Source: Tritrichomonas musculus (taxonomy: Eukaryota > Parabasalia > Tritrichomonadida > Tritrichomonadidae). Taken from it: a stretch of DNA of 64,000 nucleotides. The translations under genes were made by a program, and so were the position numbers. The stretch lies in the NCBI GenBank assembly GCA_039105265.1, contig JAPFFF010000009.1, forward strand, positions 806,001 through 870,000, in the 5' to 3' direction. This document shows positions 45,232-53,966 of the stretch, one piece after another; within the stretch, counting starts at the first letter, position 1, and every line of letters starts with the position of its first letter. The notes below the pieces were generated by a model. The model searched no databases. It saw only the letters and a program-made list of their open reading frames with translations, and was not told the DNA's origin.

Positions 45232-48200
45232 TTAATGGTTTTCAATGAAATAGCTTGATGCATTCATTCCGTAAATGTATGGACAACAACAATGATTCGA
45301 TAAAACAAGCATTTTGGTATGAGCTGCTGTTAATGCATTTTTGATAACAGTTATCTTACTCATCAGTTGTGCATTCATTTGAAGGTTTATGTTCTTTCCT
45401 TTCATTATTGTTTGTTTTTCAATAACTTCTTTATAATCACTTGATTTGATGTTGTTCTTCTTCAATGAAATACCTTTGAGCTTTAATGAAATTGTTCTAT
45501 CATCACTCCATATCGTATAACACTTAGCGCATAAAGCAACTTGATTTGCTCCGAACTTTTCTGCACAGAATCCGAGAATCTTTTTCTCATCATATACATC
45601 ATTGATTGCGGGATTTGGCATGAAGCTATAAATGTGTTTGTCATAAAATGTTTTGTCTTTGATGACGTAATCAAACAGCTGATTAATCGGTTTATTCATA
45701 TCACCAGCGATAGACATGTACAGACTATCTGTATCAACCGAGTTGAAATGAATCTTATTCATGTCAATGCATTTGTATAGAAAGTCATAAAGGAAAGTCA
45801 AATACCAGTATTTCGCATTGTCTAATGTCCAAAATGATTCTTGAAGACATGTATTACATTTGAATGAATGAGGTGGTGATTGTATCAAATAACAATCATT
45901 TGACAATTTACAACCATTGCGATAAGTATCGGAGGCTATCAATTGAAAGGCTTTATTTTTATCAACAATTCTGACTTTGTTAAAGTTCTCTGAATTCATT
46001 CCGTCATATCCGTAAGATCCGTTCATGCTAATCTTGTAAAACTTTTCATTTCCGTGTGCCTTTCCCGACAATATATCTTGACGCTTCTTCATAAACTCAC
46101 AAACAAATTGATTGAATCCGTCATGAGCTTCATATAAACTTAAGCTCTTAATGTCATCAACAATAAGTCCGTGGTCAATTAAAAACCATAAATAATAATT
46201 CGAGAACGTCATAAATATACCGCATGTATCAAGAAGCATTGTCAGCTTTCTTGTTTCTTTATCTGCTGAATTCAATTTATTGTCTTTCATATATTTGTAC
46301 ATATAACTCCCTATTGTTTGTTCATCATTCATTATATTGATGTTTCTAAACACAGGGGGAAAGTTAATCAAATCATTAATTTTATTCTTTGGACATCTCA
46401 ATTTGACTTCAGCTTTGAATATAAACTCAGGGTTTGCATCAAATCGCTTCTTTGATTGAATGATATTCATTGCAGCATTAAATACCTTTTCATTCTTGTT
46501 TCCATCTTCATCATAAACATCAAAGCGTTTTATAAATGAACCAGGCATGTACATGATTCCTCCGTGATAAGGATTAAATGAATGTTTTACTGAACTGAAT
46601 AATGAAGGATACAATGAATTGAAATTAATACCAGCAACGTGTGAAACTGTGTTTGAAGTGTCATAGCTAATGATTCTGTCATTAACGGCATCATATTTGA
46701 GTTTATTGATTAATGTTTGACCTCTGATGTTCACTCGATGAAGAACATTTGATAATCCTCCTGTTATATTCTCTCTCAAGTTGTAATATTCTTTTTCATC
46801 AGTTATGAGTGTGGGAAGGTGATGGAGCTTGCAGAATTTCTTCAATTGTATTTTGGTTCTTGTTATCTTGTCATCATCTCTTTGTCTCAAACGATTACAT
46901 TCAGCGCAAGCCAACAAACAGTTATCAATCTGATGTCCTTTGTTGTTATCTATTCGGTCAAGTGTCGGTTTGTTGATATGAGTAAAGTGTTCACCACACA
47001 AATGACATTTACCTGTTTCATTTGAATTGTACAATTTCATGAAAGTATCAAAATCCTTTTCACCAACACATTTTGATATATCACGTTGATTTTGGTTCAT
47101 CTTGTTATGTTTTTCATCTTGCTTTCTATAGTTATCACATTTATTTGACCACCATTTCATTATTGGTTTGAATGTGTTTGATTTGTTTATGATTTCATAG
47201 TCGTTCTTCGGATTGAAATCTTTGTAAGCGAGAGCATATTTGATACATGATGCGTTCTTTGACAATGAAAGATTGCTAATCAAATCAACTTTATATTCAG
47301 CATTCATTTGAATAAGATTATCAATCGGTTTAATCATCATTTCAACATCATTGTCATTGTATGATAACAAATAATCCCAAAGTGTTGCAAACCTCTTTGA
47401 ATCAATCAAATACTCTTCATAATCAGCTTTCGTTAATGGATTCTTTTGATTGAGATAACTGTAGAAGTCTTCATATTTGAATGGTTCACTCTTTGACAAC
47501 ACTTCATTATAATTATCACTGTTGATTGCTTCATAAGGAAATACACCTTTCGAACTGTTAGATATACCGCCAAAATCAATTCCAAACTGTTTGAGTGTTC
47601 CTCCAGCAACAAATGCTTGTGCGTCAATGAATCGTAATCGAATGGGATACTTTGATGATTTCAGTATGAATTGTTTCAGTGATGTAGCAGTTCCAATCAT
47701 TCCGCTATCGATAGACCAATGATTTTTAATCAATTGCTCTTTGAATAAGTTTGAATCAAATCGTGATGAATTAAAACCGAACACTGTTATTGTTTTCAAT
47801 GATGTATCTATTTTATTGAGTTCTTCTTCCGATTTATCTTTAATAAAGCTCTTCAAATGATTCAACTTATCAGCATACACATCACAGCCAACAACAAATA
47901 ACCATTCAATCCATTTGGCAATGAAGTTTGGCAATCTGATGTCAAAGTTCTTTGTTATCAAACCTTTATCAAGTTTCACACATGATGAAACACTCAAAGG
48001 AATCAATCGAGAATTGATAACTGATTTATCACTGACTTTCTTTTCAATCTTTTGCTCCATTGTTTCAAAATCATAAGTGATATAATGAATTGTTGGCTTC
48101 CATTCAAGTTCATAAGAAAGACAATACAAATAAACAGGATTGTTTAAAATGTGTGGACAATATGGTAAAGCTTCTCGTGAAGGAATGAAATCCTTTTTGA

Positions 48201-49797
48201 ATCTACCATCACATTTCTTGACATGTCTGTTGAATCTATCCATATGTTCATGTCCTTTGTGAATATATGAACCACAATGAGGGCATATATGAATATTTGT
48301 TAATGCTTCAGCGTTGATGATGTACATGATGTGAATTATCTTATCCTTTGAATACAACAGAGCTGAAAACGTTTTTGTTTCATCATCGACGTTATGCCAT
48401 TGGTCTTGAATATCATAAATATGTTTCTCTTTGTCATATTCATAGATGTTGACATTGATGTTATGCTTCTCCGCTGATTCTTTCATTTCTTCAATCGTGA
48501 TACCTTTGAATGAGTTGATGATTTGATTTGCTGCTTTTGTAGGTTTAGTTGAATAAGTTATTCCATGGTCTTCACATAATATTTTCTTTGCAGCTTTGGT
48601 TCTGTCGGATGTATTATATTTTGTTTTCTTTTCATCTTTGTTTTGATTGGTTAGTTCAGGTTTTGTACAACAAGCAAGAAATCTATACCAACACAAACAA
48701 TCATCAACGTTATCAATAATGATATATTTATTTTTAATGAACTCTTTTGGCAAGCCATCAATCTTACCTGTTATCTTAACAACTCGTGAGATTGTAAACG
48801 AAACAGACCAAACAATACACAATTTGATGTTTGAAGTAGTGGTTTCATATTCATGAATCTTTGATTCAATATACAGTTTAACTTTGTCAATATCTTTATT
48901 CTCTCTGACGATTATTGGAATTGATGATTTATAATTCTTCCATTTGATATCACTTGCTTCATACGTGTACCTTTTGTTTTCATTCTTGGGCGGTATCTCA
49001 AATATGCCTGTCAATTGAAAATATATTTTGAACGGTTTCACTTCTTGTTTAAACACTGTTTCAGTCAAATATTCATTGATGTCTTCAATTGATGATACAC
49101 CGTTTTTGTAATATATTTTGATTGGTTCTTTGCTGTCTTCATCTAATCGTTCAACCTTTTCACTATCGTTTGGGAACTGGTCAATAAAATGACTGCATGC
49201 TTCTACTACTTCATCAAAGTTCTCAGGTTCATTGATTATGAAATATGTATCATGTTTTGAATGAACACCTTTATAGCCAAACTTTTTGATGTATTCAATT
49301 AATTCAGCATTTTCATTGTTAAATCGAATGTCTTCATATCGTTGAGGCTGTTTGTTTGTCTTTGGCGGTAATGGTCTCAATAATATATTATCAGATTTAA
49401 TTAATTGAAGGGCTTTGTTTAGTGCATCATGAGCAATTTTAATATTGTCCTCGATTTGTTTTTGTTTTAGTTGTTGTTCATCATCTTGTTCTTCTTCATG
49501 TTCTTCCTCTTCTTCATGTTCTTCCTCTTCCTCCTCTTCTTCTTGTTCTTCTGCTTCTTTCTTCATTCTATTAACGAAATCTAATATTGATATGTCATCT
49601 ATTCTATTACCTTCATGTTCTCTAAAACCGTATGAATTCAGATAGTTTTCTAAGATTGATTTGAAGTGTTTAACATCATAATCACTAGGTTTAGATGTTG
49701 ATAAGCGAGGTTTTAATTGAAGTTCATTATTGATATACCTGATTTGTTCAATAACAAATGATTTGGTATCTTTTTGATAGTAATAACGAGAACTCAT
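45232..49797 (-). CDS. polB: Protein-primed family B DNA polymerase (MavB PolB) with HNH insert, 1521 aa
   Basis: N-terminus with a long Glu run (about 78-115). Then DDCLCWYRFLACC near 368 and a zinc-finger-like CPHCG-x-H-x-H-RFNRHVKKC near 508-535. Exo I YDFETME near 571, Exo II-like FNSSRFDSNLF near 680. An HNH nuclease-like insert near 925-975 (CHLCGEHF, LDRIDNNKGHQIDNCLLACA, ECNRLR). Motif A reads GINFNSLYPSL near 1052, motif B KISMNGSYG near 1256, motif C VDTDSLY near 1352. In motif A, Asn replaces the metal-binding Asp expected three positions before SLYP (MavA has Asp), which should impair synthesis. It is about 470 residues longer than MavA PolB. Confidence 0.93.
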   Translation of the reverse strand: MSSRYYYQKDTKSFVIEQIRYINNELQLKPRLSTSKPSDYDVKHFKSILENYLNSYGFREHEGNRIDDISILDFVNRMKKEAEEQEEEEEEEEHEEEEEHEEEQDDEQQLKQKQIEDNIKIAHDALNKALQLIKSDNILLRPLPPKTNKQPQRYEDIRFNNENAELIEYIKKFGYKGVHSKHDTYFIINEPENFDEVVEACSHFIDQFPNDSEKVERLDEDSKEPIKIYYKNGVSSIEDINEYLTETVFKQEVKPFKIYFQLTGIFEIPPKNENKRYTYEASDIKWKNYKSSIPIIVRENKDIDKVKLYIESKIHEYETTTSNIKLCIVWSVSFTISRVVKITGKIDGLPKEFIKNKYIIIDNVDDCLCWYRFLACCTKPELTNQNKDEKKTKYNTSDRTKAAKKILCEDHGITYSTKPTKAANQIINSFKGITIEEMKESAEKHNINVNIYEYDKEKHIYDIQDQWHNVDDETKTFSALLYSKDKIIHIMYIINAEALTNIHICPHCGSYIHKGHEHMDRFNRHVKKCDGRFKKDFIPSREALPYCPHILNNPVYLYCLSYELEWKPTIHYITYDFETMEQKIEKKVSDKSVINSRLIPLSVSSCVKLDKGLITKNFDIRLPNFIAKWIEWLFVVGCDVYADKLNHLKSFIKDKSEEELNKIDTSLKTITVFGFNSSRFDSNLFKEQLIKNHWSIDSGMIGTATSLKQFILKSSKYPIRLRFIDAQAFVAGGTLKQFGIDFGGISNSSKGVFPYEAINSDNYNEVLSKSEPFKYEDFYSYLNQKNPLTKADYEEYLIDSKRFATLWDYLLSYNDNDVEMMIKPIDNLIQMNAEYKVDLISNLSLSKNASCIKYALAYKDFNPKNDYEIINKSNTFKPIMKWWSNKCDNYRKQDEKHNKMNQNQRDISKCVGEKDFDTFMKLYNSNETGKCHLCGEHFTHINKPTLDRIDNNKGHQIDNCLLACAECNRLRQRDDDKITRTKIQLKKFCKLHHLPTLITDEKEYYNLRENITGGLSNVLHRVNIRGQTLINKLKYDAVNDRIISYDTSNTVSHVAGINFNSLYPSLFSSVKHSFNPYHGGIMYMPGSFIKRFDVYDEDGNKNEKVFNAAMNIIQSKKRFDANPEFIFKAEVKLRCPKNKINDLINFPPVFRNINIMNDEQTIGSYMYKYMKDNKLNSADKETRKLTMLLDTCGIFMTFSNYYLWFLIDHGLIVDDIKSLSLYEAHDGFNQFVCEFMKKRQDILSGKAHGNEKFYKISMNGSYGYDGMNSENFNKVRIVDKNKAFQLIASDTYRNGCKLSNDCYLIQSPPHSFKCNTCLQESFWTLDNAKYWYLTFLYDFLYKCIDMNKIHFNSVDTDSLYMSIAGDMNKPINQLFDYVIKDKTFYDKHIYSFMPNPAINDVYDEKKILGFCAEKFGANQVALCAKCYTIWSDDRTISLKLKGISLKKNNIKSSDYKEVIEKQTIMKGKNINLQMNAQLMSKITVIKNALTAAHTKMLVLSNHCCCPYIYGMNASSYFIENH

Positions 49798-49888
49798 TTA
49801 TGATATAATTAAAAAATCAAATTATTTGAAATTTGAAAAATGTTAAATCAAAAAAATAAAAATAATTCAGGTTTTTTATTTCATTGAA

Positions 49889-50395
49889 ATGACAGAATTA
49901 ATAGAGATATTGAAACATGTTGATGCAATCCGTCATTTGTTAACGATATTGATTGCTAAATCAGATGATAATGAAGTTTTCAGGAACCTTGTGAATAACG
50001 TTTCATTTGACAATGACAATAATGATTCATCATCAGATGATGAAAATCTACCCCATTTCTCTGAACAAAATAGTTTATTGAATGATATAACACCAAAAAG
50101 TGATAAACCAAAGCGCTCCATATTCAATTCATCAAAGTTCTTAAACGCTCATGACCGTGAATTAGTCATGCAGTTCCTTGATAATGAAAAAATGAATGAA
50201 ATTAATAAGTTGCCAGCACATAAACAAGCATCATACAGTAAACTATTAATCAAAAAGCATTTAAACATAAATATATCAACGTACATGGTTAACAAGATTC
50301 TCACATTGAAAAGGCAGCAGGCTCATAACAATGATGATGATGAAGACAATGATAACAATAACAATAACAATCAAAGAAGACCACAATTGATTTGA
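49889..50395 (+). CDS. Hypothetical protein with acidic linker and helical DNA-binding-like domain, 168 aa
   Basis: A helical N-terminus (MTELIEILKHVDAIRHLLTI) is followed by an Asp/Ser-rich linker. Residues 85-145 form a helical domain (FLNAHDRELVMQFLDNEKMN, then KLLIKKHLNINISTYMVNKI) that reads like a helix-turn-helix module. The tail is Asn/Asp-rich. Not recognised; the HTH idea is pattern-based. The ATG follows TTTTTTATTTCATTGAA, an initiator-like context. Divergent from PolB, with 91 bp between starts. Confidence 0.52.
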   Translation: MTELIEILKHVDAIRHLLTILIAKSDDNEVFRNLVNNVSFDNDNNDSSSDDENLPHFSEQNSLLNDITPKSDKPKRSIFNSSKFLNAHDRELVMQFLDNEKMNEINKLPAHKQASYSKLLIKKHLNINISTYMVNKILTLKRQQAHNNDDDEDNDNNNNNNQRRPQLI

Positions 50396-50433
50396 ATTCA
50401 TTGAATCATTTGAAGTTTTATTTTTGGTTTAAA

Positions 50434-50679
50434 ATGAATAGTGCAATTAATGGTTTGAGTTGTGATACATCATCTTTACACGCTCAGTTTAGAAGGGTAA
50501 AGGATAAGATATTCAATGAATGTATGAATTCTGAAGATGACGCATTAAACGGAAAGTTTGAAAAGATGATTCACATATTGTCAATATATAAACAACTATT
50601 TAATGATATTGAATCGATTAAGATACAATTGAGAGCTATTGATGAACGTATTAAATCAGCAGAACAAATGACTTTGTAA
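50434..50679 (+). CDS. Small coiled-coil protein, 81 aa
   Basis: The ATG at 50434 is preferred over an in-frame upstream start because TTTTTGGTTTAAA lies directly before it and the upstream residues are unlike the rest. Helical: SSLHAQFRRVKDKIFNECMN, then MIHILSIYKQLFNDIESIKI and a closing helix. No family is recognised. It is in a plus-strand run from 49889 to 53063. Confidence 0.5.
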   Translation: MNSAINGLSCDTSSLHAQFRRVKDKIFNECMNSEDDALNGKFEKMIHILSIYKQLFNDIESIKIQLRAIDERIKSAEQMTL

Positions 50680-50753
50680 ATGATTCATTGAATGACTCAT
50701 CATTAATATTGTTTTATTTTTGATTTTGATTTTTTTATTTTATTTTCATTAAA

Positions 50754-51356
50754 ATGAGTCAACCAGTTGAACAAGCTAACAATGAAAACACTAATGATGA
50801 AGCTGAATTTGAACCGTTAAAAGGATTTGAAAATGATTATGAAATTCAAACAACTTATCCATATAACATAAGGAAGAAGAAAACAGGAAGGATATTAAAA
50901 AAAAGTAGTAGAGGATATGGTTATATTCAAGTTCATTTGAATTTAATATCATATAGCAAACATATATTAATCGCAAAACAATTCTTACCAAATCCTGATA
51001 ATCTACCTGAAGTAGACCACATTAATCACGATAGAAGTGATTATCATTTATCAAATCTTCGATGGTGCACTCATATCGAAAATACCAGAAATAAGGCTTT
51101 TCATAATCATATTCCAATTGAATACATTGATTCAATATCAGATGATGCAACGGTTATTGATGAATACAATAATCATGAATTCACTGATTATTATTTTGAT
51201 GATGATAACTTTTATTATTATATTGGTATGAAATATAAGAAGCTCAGAATAAATGAAAGTAAATATGGTAGTAAATATGTTATTATGATATCAAATGAAC
51301 ACAAATTTGTTCGAATTTATATATCAATATTTAAACGTTCATATGGTTTGATGTAG
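50754..51356 (+). CDS. NUMOD4-HNH homing-type endonuclease, intact MavB copy, 200 aa
   Basis: The N-terminus MSQPVEQANNENTNDEAEFE leads to the FENDYEIQTTYPYNIRKKKT block (NUMOD4-like). The HNH core has HILIAKQFLPNPDNLPEVDH and INHDRSDYHLSNLRWCTHIE with the key His-Asn-His-type residues. The C-terminal domain is as in the other three copies. It is the full-length paralogue of the interrupted gene at 44494; the N-termini of the two are almost the same, so they arose by duplication within the MavB lineage. The leader TTTTATTTTCATTAAA is initiator-like. Confidence 0.85.
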   Translation: MSQPVEQANNENTNDEAEFEPLKGFENDYEIQTTYPYNIRKKKTGRILKKSSRGYGYIQVHLNLISYSKHILIAKQFLPNPDNLPEVDHINHDRSDYHLSNLRWCTHIENTRNKAFHNHIPIEYIDSISDDATVIDEYNNHEFTDYYFDDDNFYYYIGMKYKKLRINESKYGSKYVIMISNEHKFVRIYISIFKRSYGLM

Positions 51357-51411
51357 TTAATGAATCATTAATGTATTGGTTTTATTTTTACCTAAAACGA
51401 ATAACTTTAAT

Positions 51412-51981
51412 ATGAATAAAGCACGTATACTATCGTCAGAAAATGATGCATCAGTTAAGCAGGAACAATCAACCAGTATTAATATAAACATCAAACCAAA
51501 GCAACCACAACCAGTTGAATATCCATCGGTTCAACCATTACCACAATCATCTCAAGCCACAAATTTTACTATGCCTCAGATGAGTGGAGTATATCAATCA
51601 CAGCATCCAACAAACAACGTTTCCCTAGAAAGAGGTATAAGTGATATTGGAACTGATATAACAGAACTTGAAACCAAAAACAAATTTCTTGAGATATTGT
51701 TGTCAATCTATGAAACAAATCCGATAAAAGTCAATGATTTATTGATTTGTCATTCAAATACATTAATGGAACTCATCAAATTACTAACACAAGCTGATAA
51801 AGTTGAATTGATTGTCAATGATGATTGTTCGTGTAATGGTTGTGTTTCTCGTTCCAAATATCTTTTAATTGATAGGATATTGGTGTACAAAAATAATGAA
51901 TCAAATGACTTGAAATACAAATACAATAGCATTTATACAGAACTCATTAGACACAACATTTCATTGAAAACATGTATTTAA
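51412..51981 (+). CDS. Conserved Maverick protein, homologue of the 11637 gene, 189 aa
   Basis: The ATG at 51412 is chosen over a TTG 36 bp upstream. The first 100 residues are Gln/Pro/Ser rich and likely disordered. The C-terminal 90 residues match the MavA gene: KFLEILLSIYETNPIKVNDL, LIKLLTQADKVELIVNDDCS, a CSCNGC cluster, KYLLIDRILVYKN and YNSIYTELIRHNISLKTCI. The Cys cluster is shared, supporting a small metal-binding or disulfide site. Function unknown. Confidence 0.62.
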   Translation: MNKARILSSENDASVKQEQSTSININIKPKQPQPVEYPSVQPLPQSSQATNFTMPQMSGVYQSQHPTNNVSLERGISDIGTDITELETKNKFLEILLSIYETNPIKVNDLLICHSNTLMELIKLLTQADKVELIVNDDCSCNGCVSRSKYLLIDRILVYKNNESNDLKYKYNSIYTELIRHNISLKTCI

Positions 51982-51991
51982 AAACTAATAA

Positions 51992-52123
51992 ATGATATAT
52001 GAAATATTAGTTGTTTCATTATTGACAGGTTTATTTTTAGTGAAGATTGTTGAAGTATCATTAATGATGCCAGACAAAGAACCAGAACTCAGTGAAGAGA
52101 TAAGAACAAAAATGTATTCATGA
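51992..52123 (+). CDS. Small single-pass membrane protein, 43 aa
   Basis: The frame from ATG 51992 to TGA 52123 encodes an N-terminal hydrophobic helix (EILVVSLLTGLFLVKIVEVS) and a polar acidic/basic tail ending EEIRTKMYS. It sits 11 bp behind the previous stop and 25 bp before the ATPase gene, a place that would otherwise be an unusually long gap in this tight run. Small membrane proteins are common in virus-like elements. Support is modest because of the short length. Confidence 0.42.
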   Translation: MIYEILVVSLLTGLFLVKIVEVSLMMPDKEPELSEEIRTKMYS

Positions 52124-52148
52124 AGAGCTTTAACGAAAACTAAAAGAA

Positions 52149-53063
52149 ATGAAACGTTTCATGAAACCCACACAGTTTAATTATAATGAGATTTTATTCT
52201 CTAGTGGCTCTGATTATGATGATGACCAAATGAGCTTCGCATTTGAATATGAATCATTCAGACCAACAGTTAATGAAAAGACATTTAACATTGATGATGA
52301 AATGAATAAAGCCTATCAACGCAATGAATCAAAAATAAAGAATGAATCAATCAGACCGATCGCAAACGGCATCTATGCACATTACAATTCATTGAACATA
52401 CTTGTCGGAAATCAAGGAAGAGGAAAGAGCCATGTCGTTTTAAGAGATATCATTCAAATGTCAAGATTAAAGAACGCTAACTTTCATTTAATCGTTTATA
52501 TATCTAAGAGCGGTACAATCAATGATGCAACATTTATTGCTCAACGTGAATTGATACAACTACCAATCAAAGTCATTAGTGATTCAAACGCTGAAGAATA
52601 TCTTAAACAACTTGATTTATATAAAGAGCTATATGATAAATATTGTTCGACCCCAAAAATAGTAATCAATGAAAAGAAGTTAAATGATATGTTTGAGTTT
52701 CTTCATATCAATAAGTTAGGGCAACCAAATGAACCATTAAACACAATCATTCTTTGTGAAGATGCGAGCCGTTCATTAATTTTAAAAACTGATTACTTTA
52801 CAAATTATGTTTCACAGCTCAGACATAAACATTCAATCGTTTACATTAATATTCAGTTCTTCAAAGCAATCAAAACTGATTATAAGAATAACGCAACATC
52901 ATTCTTTATCTTCAGTGGTTATTCAAGGCAAAAGTTGAGTTATGTATATCATCAAGTTCCAATGCCAATTGAGTTTGAACATTTATGGCAAAAATATAAA
53001 GACTTATCAGGTCATCAATTCGTGTTAGTCAATACGAGAACAAATACAATTGAAATTCATTAA
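52149..53063 (+). CDS. FtsK/HerA-type genome-packaging ATPase of MavB, 304 aa
   Basis: Expected to drive DNA into capsids. Walker A is GNQGRGKS near residues 86-93 after NSLNILV. Walker B is NTIILCEDAS near 198-207, in which Cys-Glu-Asp replaces the usual LDD, so one acid is retained. A C-terminal block SFFIFSGYSRQKLSYVYHQV follows. The length is normal. An extra acidic N-terminal segment of about 40 residues precedes the core compared with MavA. It lies next to the conserved 53060 gene, with stops overlapping by 4 bp (convergent). Confidence 0.88.
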   Translation: MKRFMKPTQFNYNEILFSSGSDYDDDQMSFAFEYESFRPTVNEKTFNIDDEMNKAYQRNESKIKNESIRPIANGIYAHYNSLNILVGNQGRGKSHVVLRDIIQMSRLKNANFHLIVYISKSGTINDATFIAQRELIQLPIKVISDSNAEEYLKQLDLYKELYDKYCSTPKIVINEKKLNDMFEFLHINKLGQPNEPLNTIILCEDASRSLILKTDYFTNYVSQLRHKHSIVYINIQFFKAIKTDYKNNATSFFIFSGYSRQKLSYVYHQVPMPIEFEHLWQKYKDLSGHQFVLVNTRTNTIEIH

Positions 53064-53518
53064 TCTAATATGAGCTGTTGTTGAACACCTACAAATAGTT
53101 GAGGTGTATTGATATTATATTTTTGTCTCATCTGTTCGATGAGTTCCTTTGTTTTCTTATCATTAACTTTCCTGATACTGTAATTATAATACTTGTAATC
53201 TTTAAATGATTGTTCTTCATTTGAGCCTTCAGCGAAGAACTCAATAGATGTTGTTGATATTCTTCTTCTAACATTTGATGTTAATGTTATATATTCGAGC
53301 CCGAGTTCAACAATCTTATCATAATATAATCGTTTGAATTCATTATCTTTGTTCTTCAATGATATGTATATCACTTTAGCTTTATATGTAGCCTTTCCAC
53401 TTGGTATTGGATACCTATCACACAGAATTGAGAAATCACATTGTTTAAACTTCTCTGATTCATCTAACATATCAATCAACGAATTGACATAATCATAAAC
53501 CTTTGGTGTACTTGACAT
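53060..53518 (-). CDS. Conserved Maverick protein, homologue of the 12661 gene, 152 aa
   Basis: Matches the MavA protein along its whole length (KVYDYVNSLIDMLDESEKFK, ILCDRYPI, KAKVIYISLK, RRRI, EFFAEGSN, YKYYNYSIRK, KYNINTPQLFVGVQQQL). The conserved ILCDRYPI and K/R-Y-x-[IL]-NTP-x-LF are its best diagnostics. No family is recognised. It is the last gene before the right TIR; the leader carries TTTCATGATAAAG, a TCA initiator-like word. Confidence 0.66.
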   Translation of the reverse strand: MSSTPKVYDYVNSLIDMLDESEKFKQCDFSILCDRYPIPSGKATYKAKVIYISLKNKDNEFKRLYYDKIVELGLEYITLTSNVRRRISTTSIEFFAEGSNEEQSFKDYKYYNYSIRKVNDKKTKELIEQMRQKYNINTPQLFVGVQQQLILD

Positions 53519-53548
53519 ATCTTTATCATGAAATTAAAAATCAAAAAA

Positions 53549-53961
53549 CAAAAATAAAGTTCATCAGCTTGAGAATGAATTAAATGAATTGTCTAATAAA
53601 TGAGTTCTTCAAGTTCAGCAATTAATTCAATAGGTCCTCCGTTGAATTTCTTTAGTTGTTCAATAAAGTGATTTATCTCTTTTAGTACTCCGTCAACAAC
53701 ATCATCATTATCATAGAGGTATTTTAATGCAGGTCTCCAACCTTTTAGCTTTTTGTTGATTCTATTAATGAGGGTGCTTAATTGTTCGGCTTGGTTTGAC
53801 ATTATAAATTGCTGAAAAAAAAATAAAAAATTTTTGAAAGTTCTATTTTTCGTTGTTGTTATTTTTGGTCAAGTTCAAGTGGCGACCGTCAACTTAAAAC
53901 ATCAGGGGGTACAAAAAGGGTTACAATTATCTGCCCGTTCAGCTGGTCTATAGTACTCTAT
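53549..53961 (-). repeat. Right TIR of MavB (413 bp)
   Basis: Inverted copy of 30911-31325 with two fewer bases at the tip and about two substitutions (one gives Ile/Leu in the encoded protein). Its inner end contains a copy of the 3' end of the 31271 gene but not the rest of that gene. The flanking TAGGCT follows at 53962. Confidence 0.95.
53593..53802 (-). CDS. TIR-encoded 69-aa helical protein, right copy
   Basis: Same as 31072-31281 except for one residue (KYLYDND instead of KYIYDND), as it lies in the inverted repeat. It reads inward with its own copy of the T tract and TCAGC leader (TTTTTTTTTCAGC here). Two nearly identical copies may result from end homogenisation rather than from selection. 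Confidence 0.6.
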   Translation of the reverse strand: MSNQAEQLSTLINRINKKLKGWRPALKYLYDNDDVVDGVLKEINHFIEQLKKFNGGPIELIAELEELIY

Positions 53962-53966
53962 TAGGC

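Larger units (their letters stand above)
30911..53961. mobile_element. MavB, complete Maverick of 23,051 bp nested in MavC
   Basis: The 6-bp direct repeat TAGGCT flanks it (30905-30910 and 53962-53967). The ends are inverted repeats of 415 and 413 bp that differ only by two extra bases at the left tip and about two substitutions. About 20 genes fill it with little space: capsid, integrase, PolB, ATPase, fibre, KilA-N, HNH and small proteins. Both termini and the interrupted helicase frame agree on the borders. Near-identical TIRs mean a recent insertion or recent end homogenisation. Several reading frames carry disabling changes. Confidence 0.96.
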
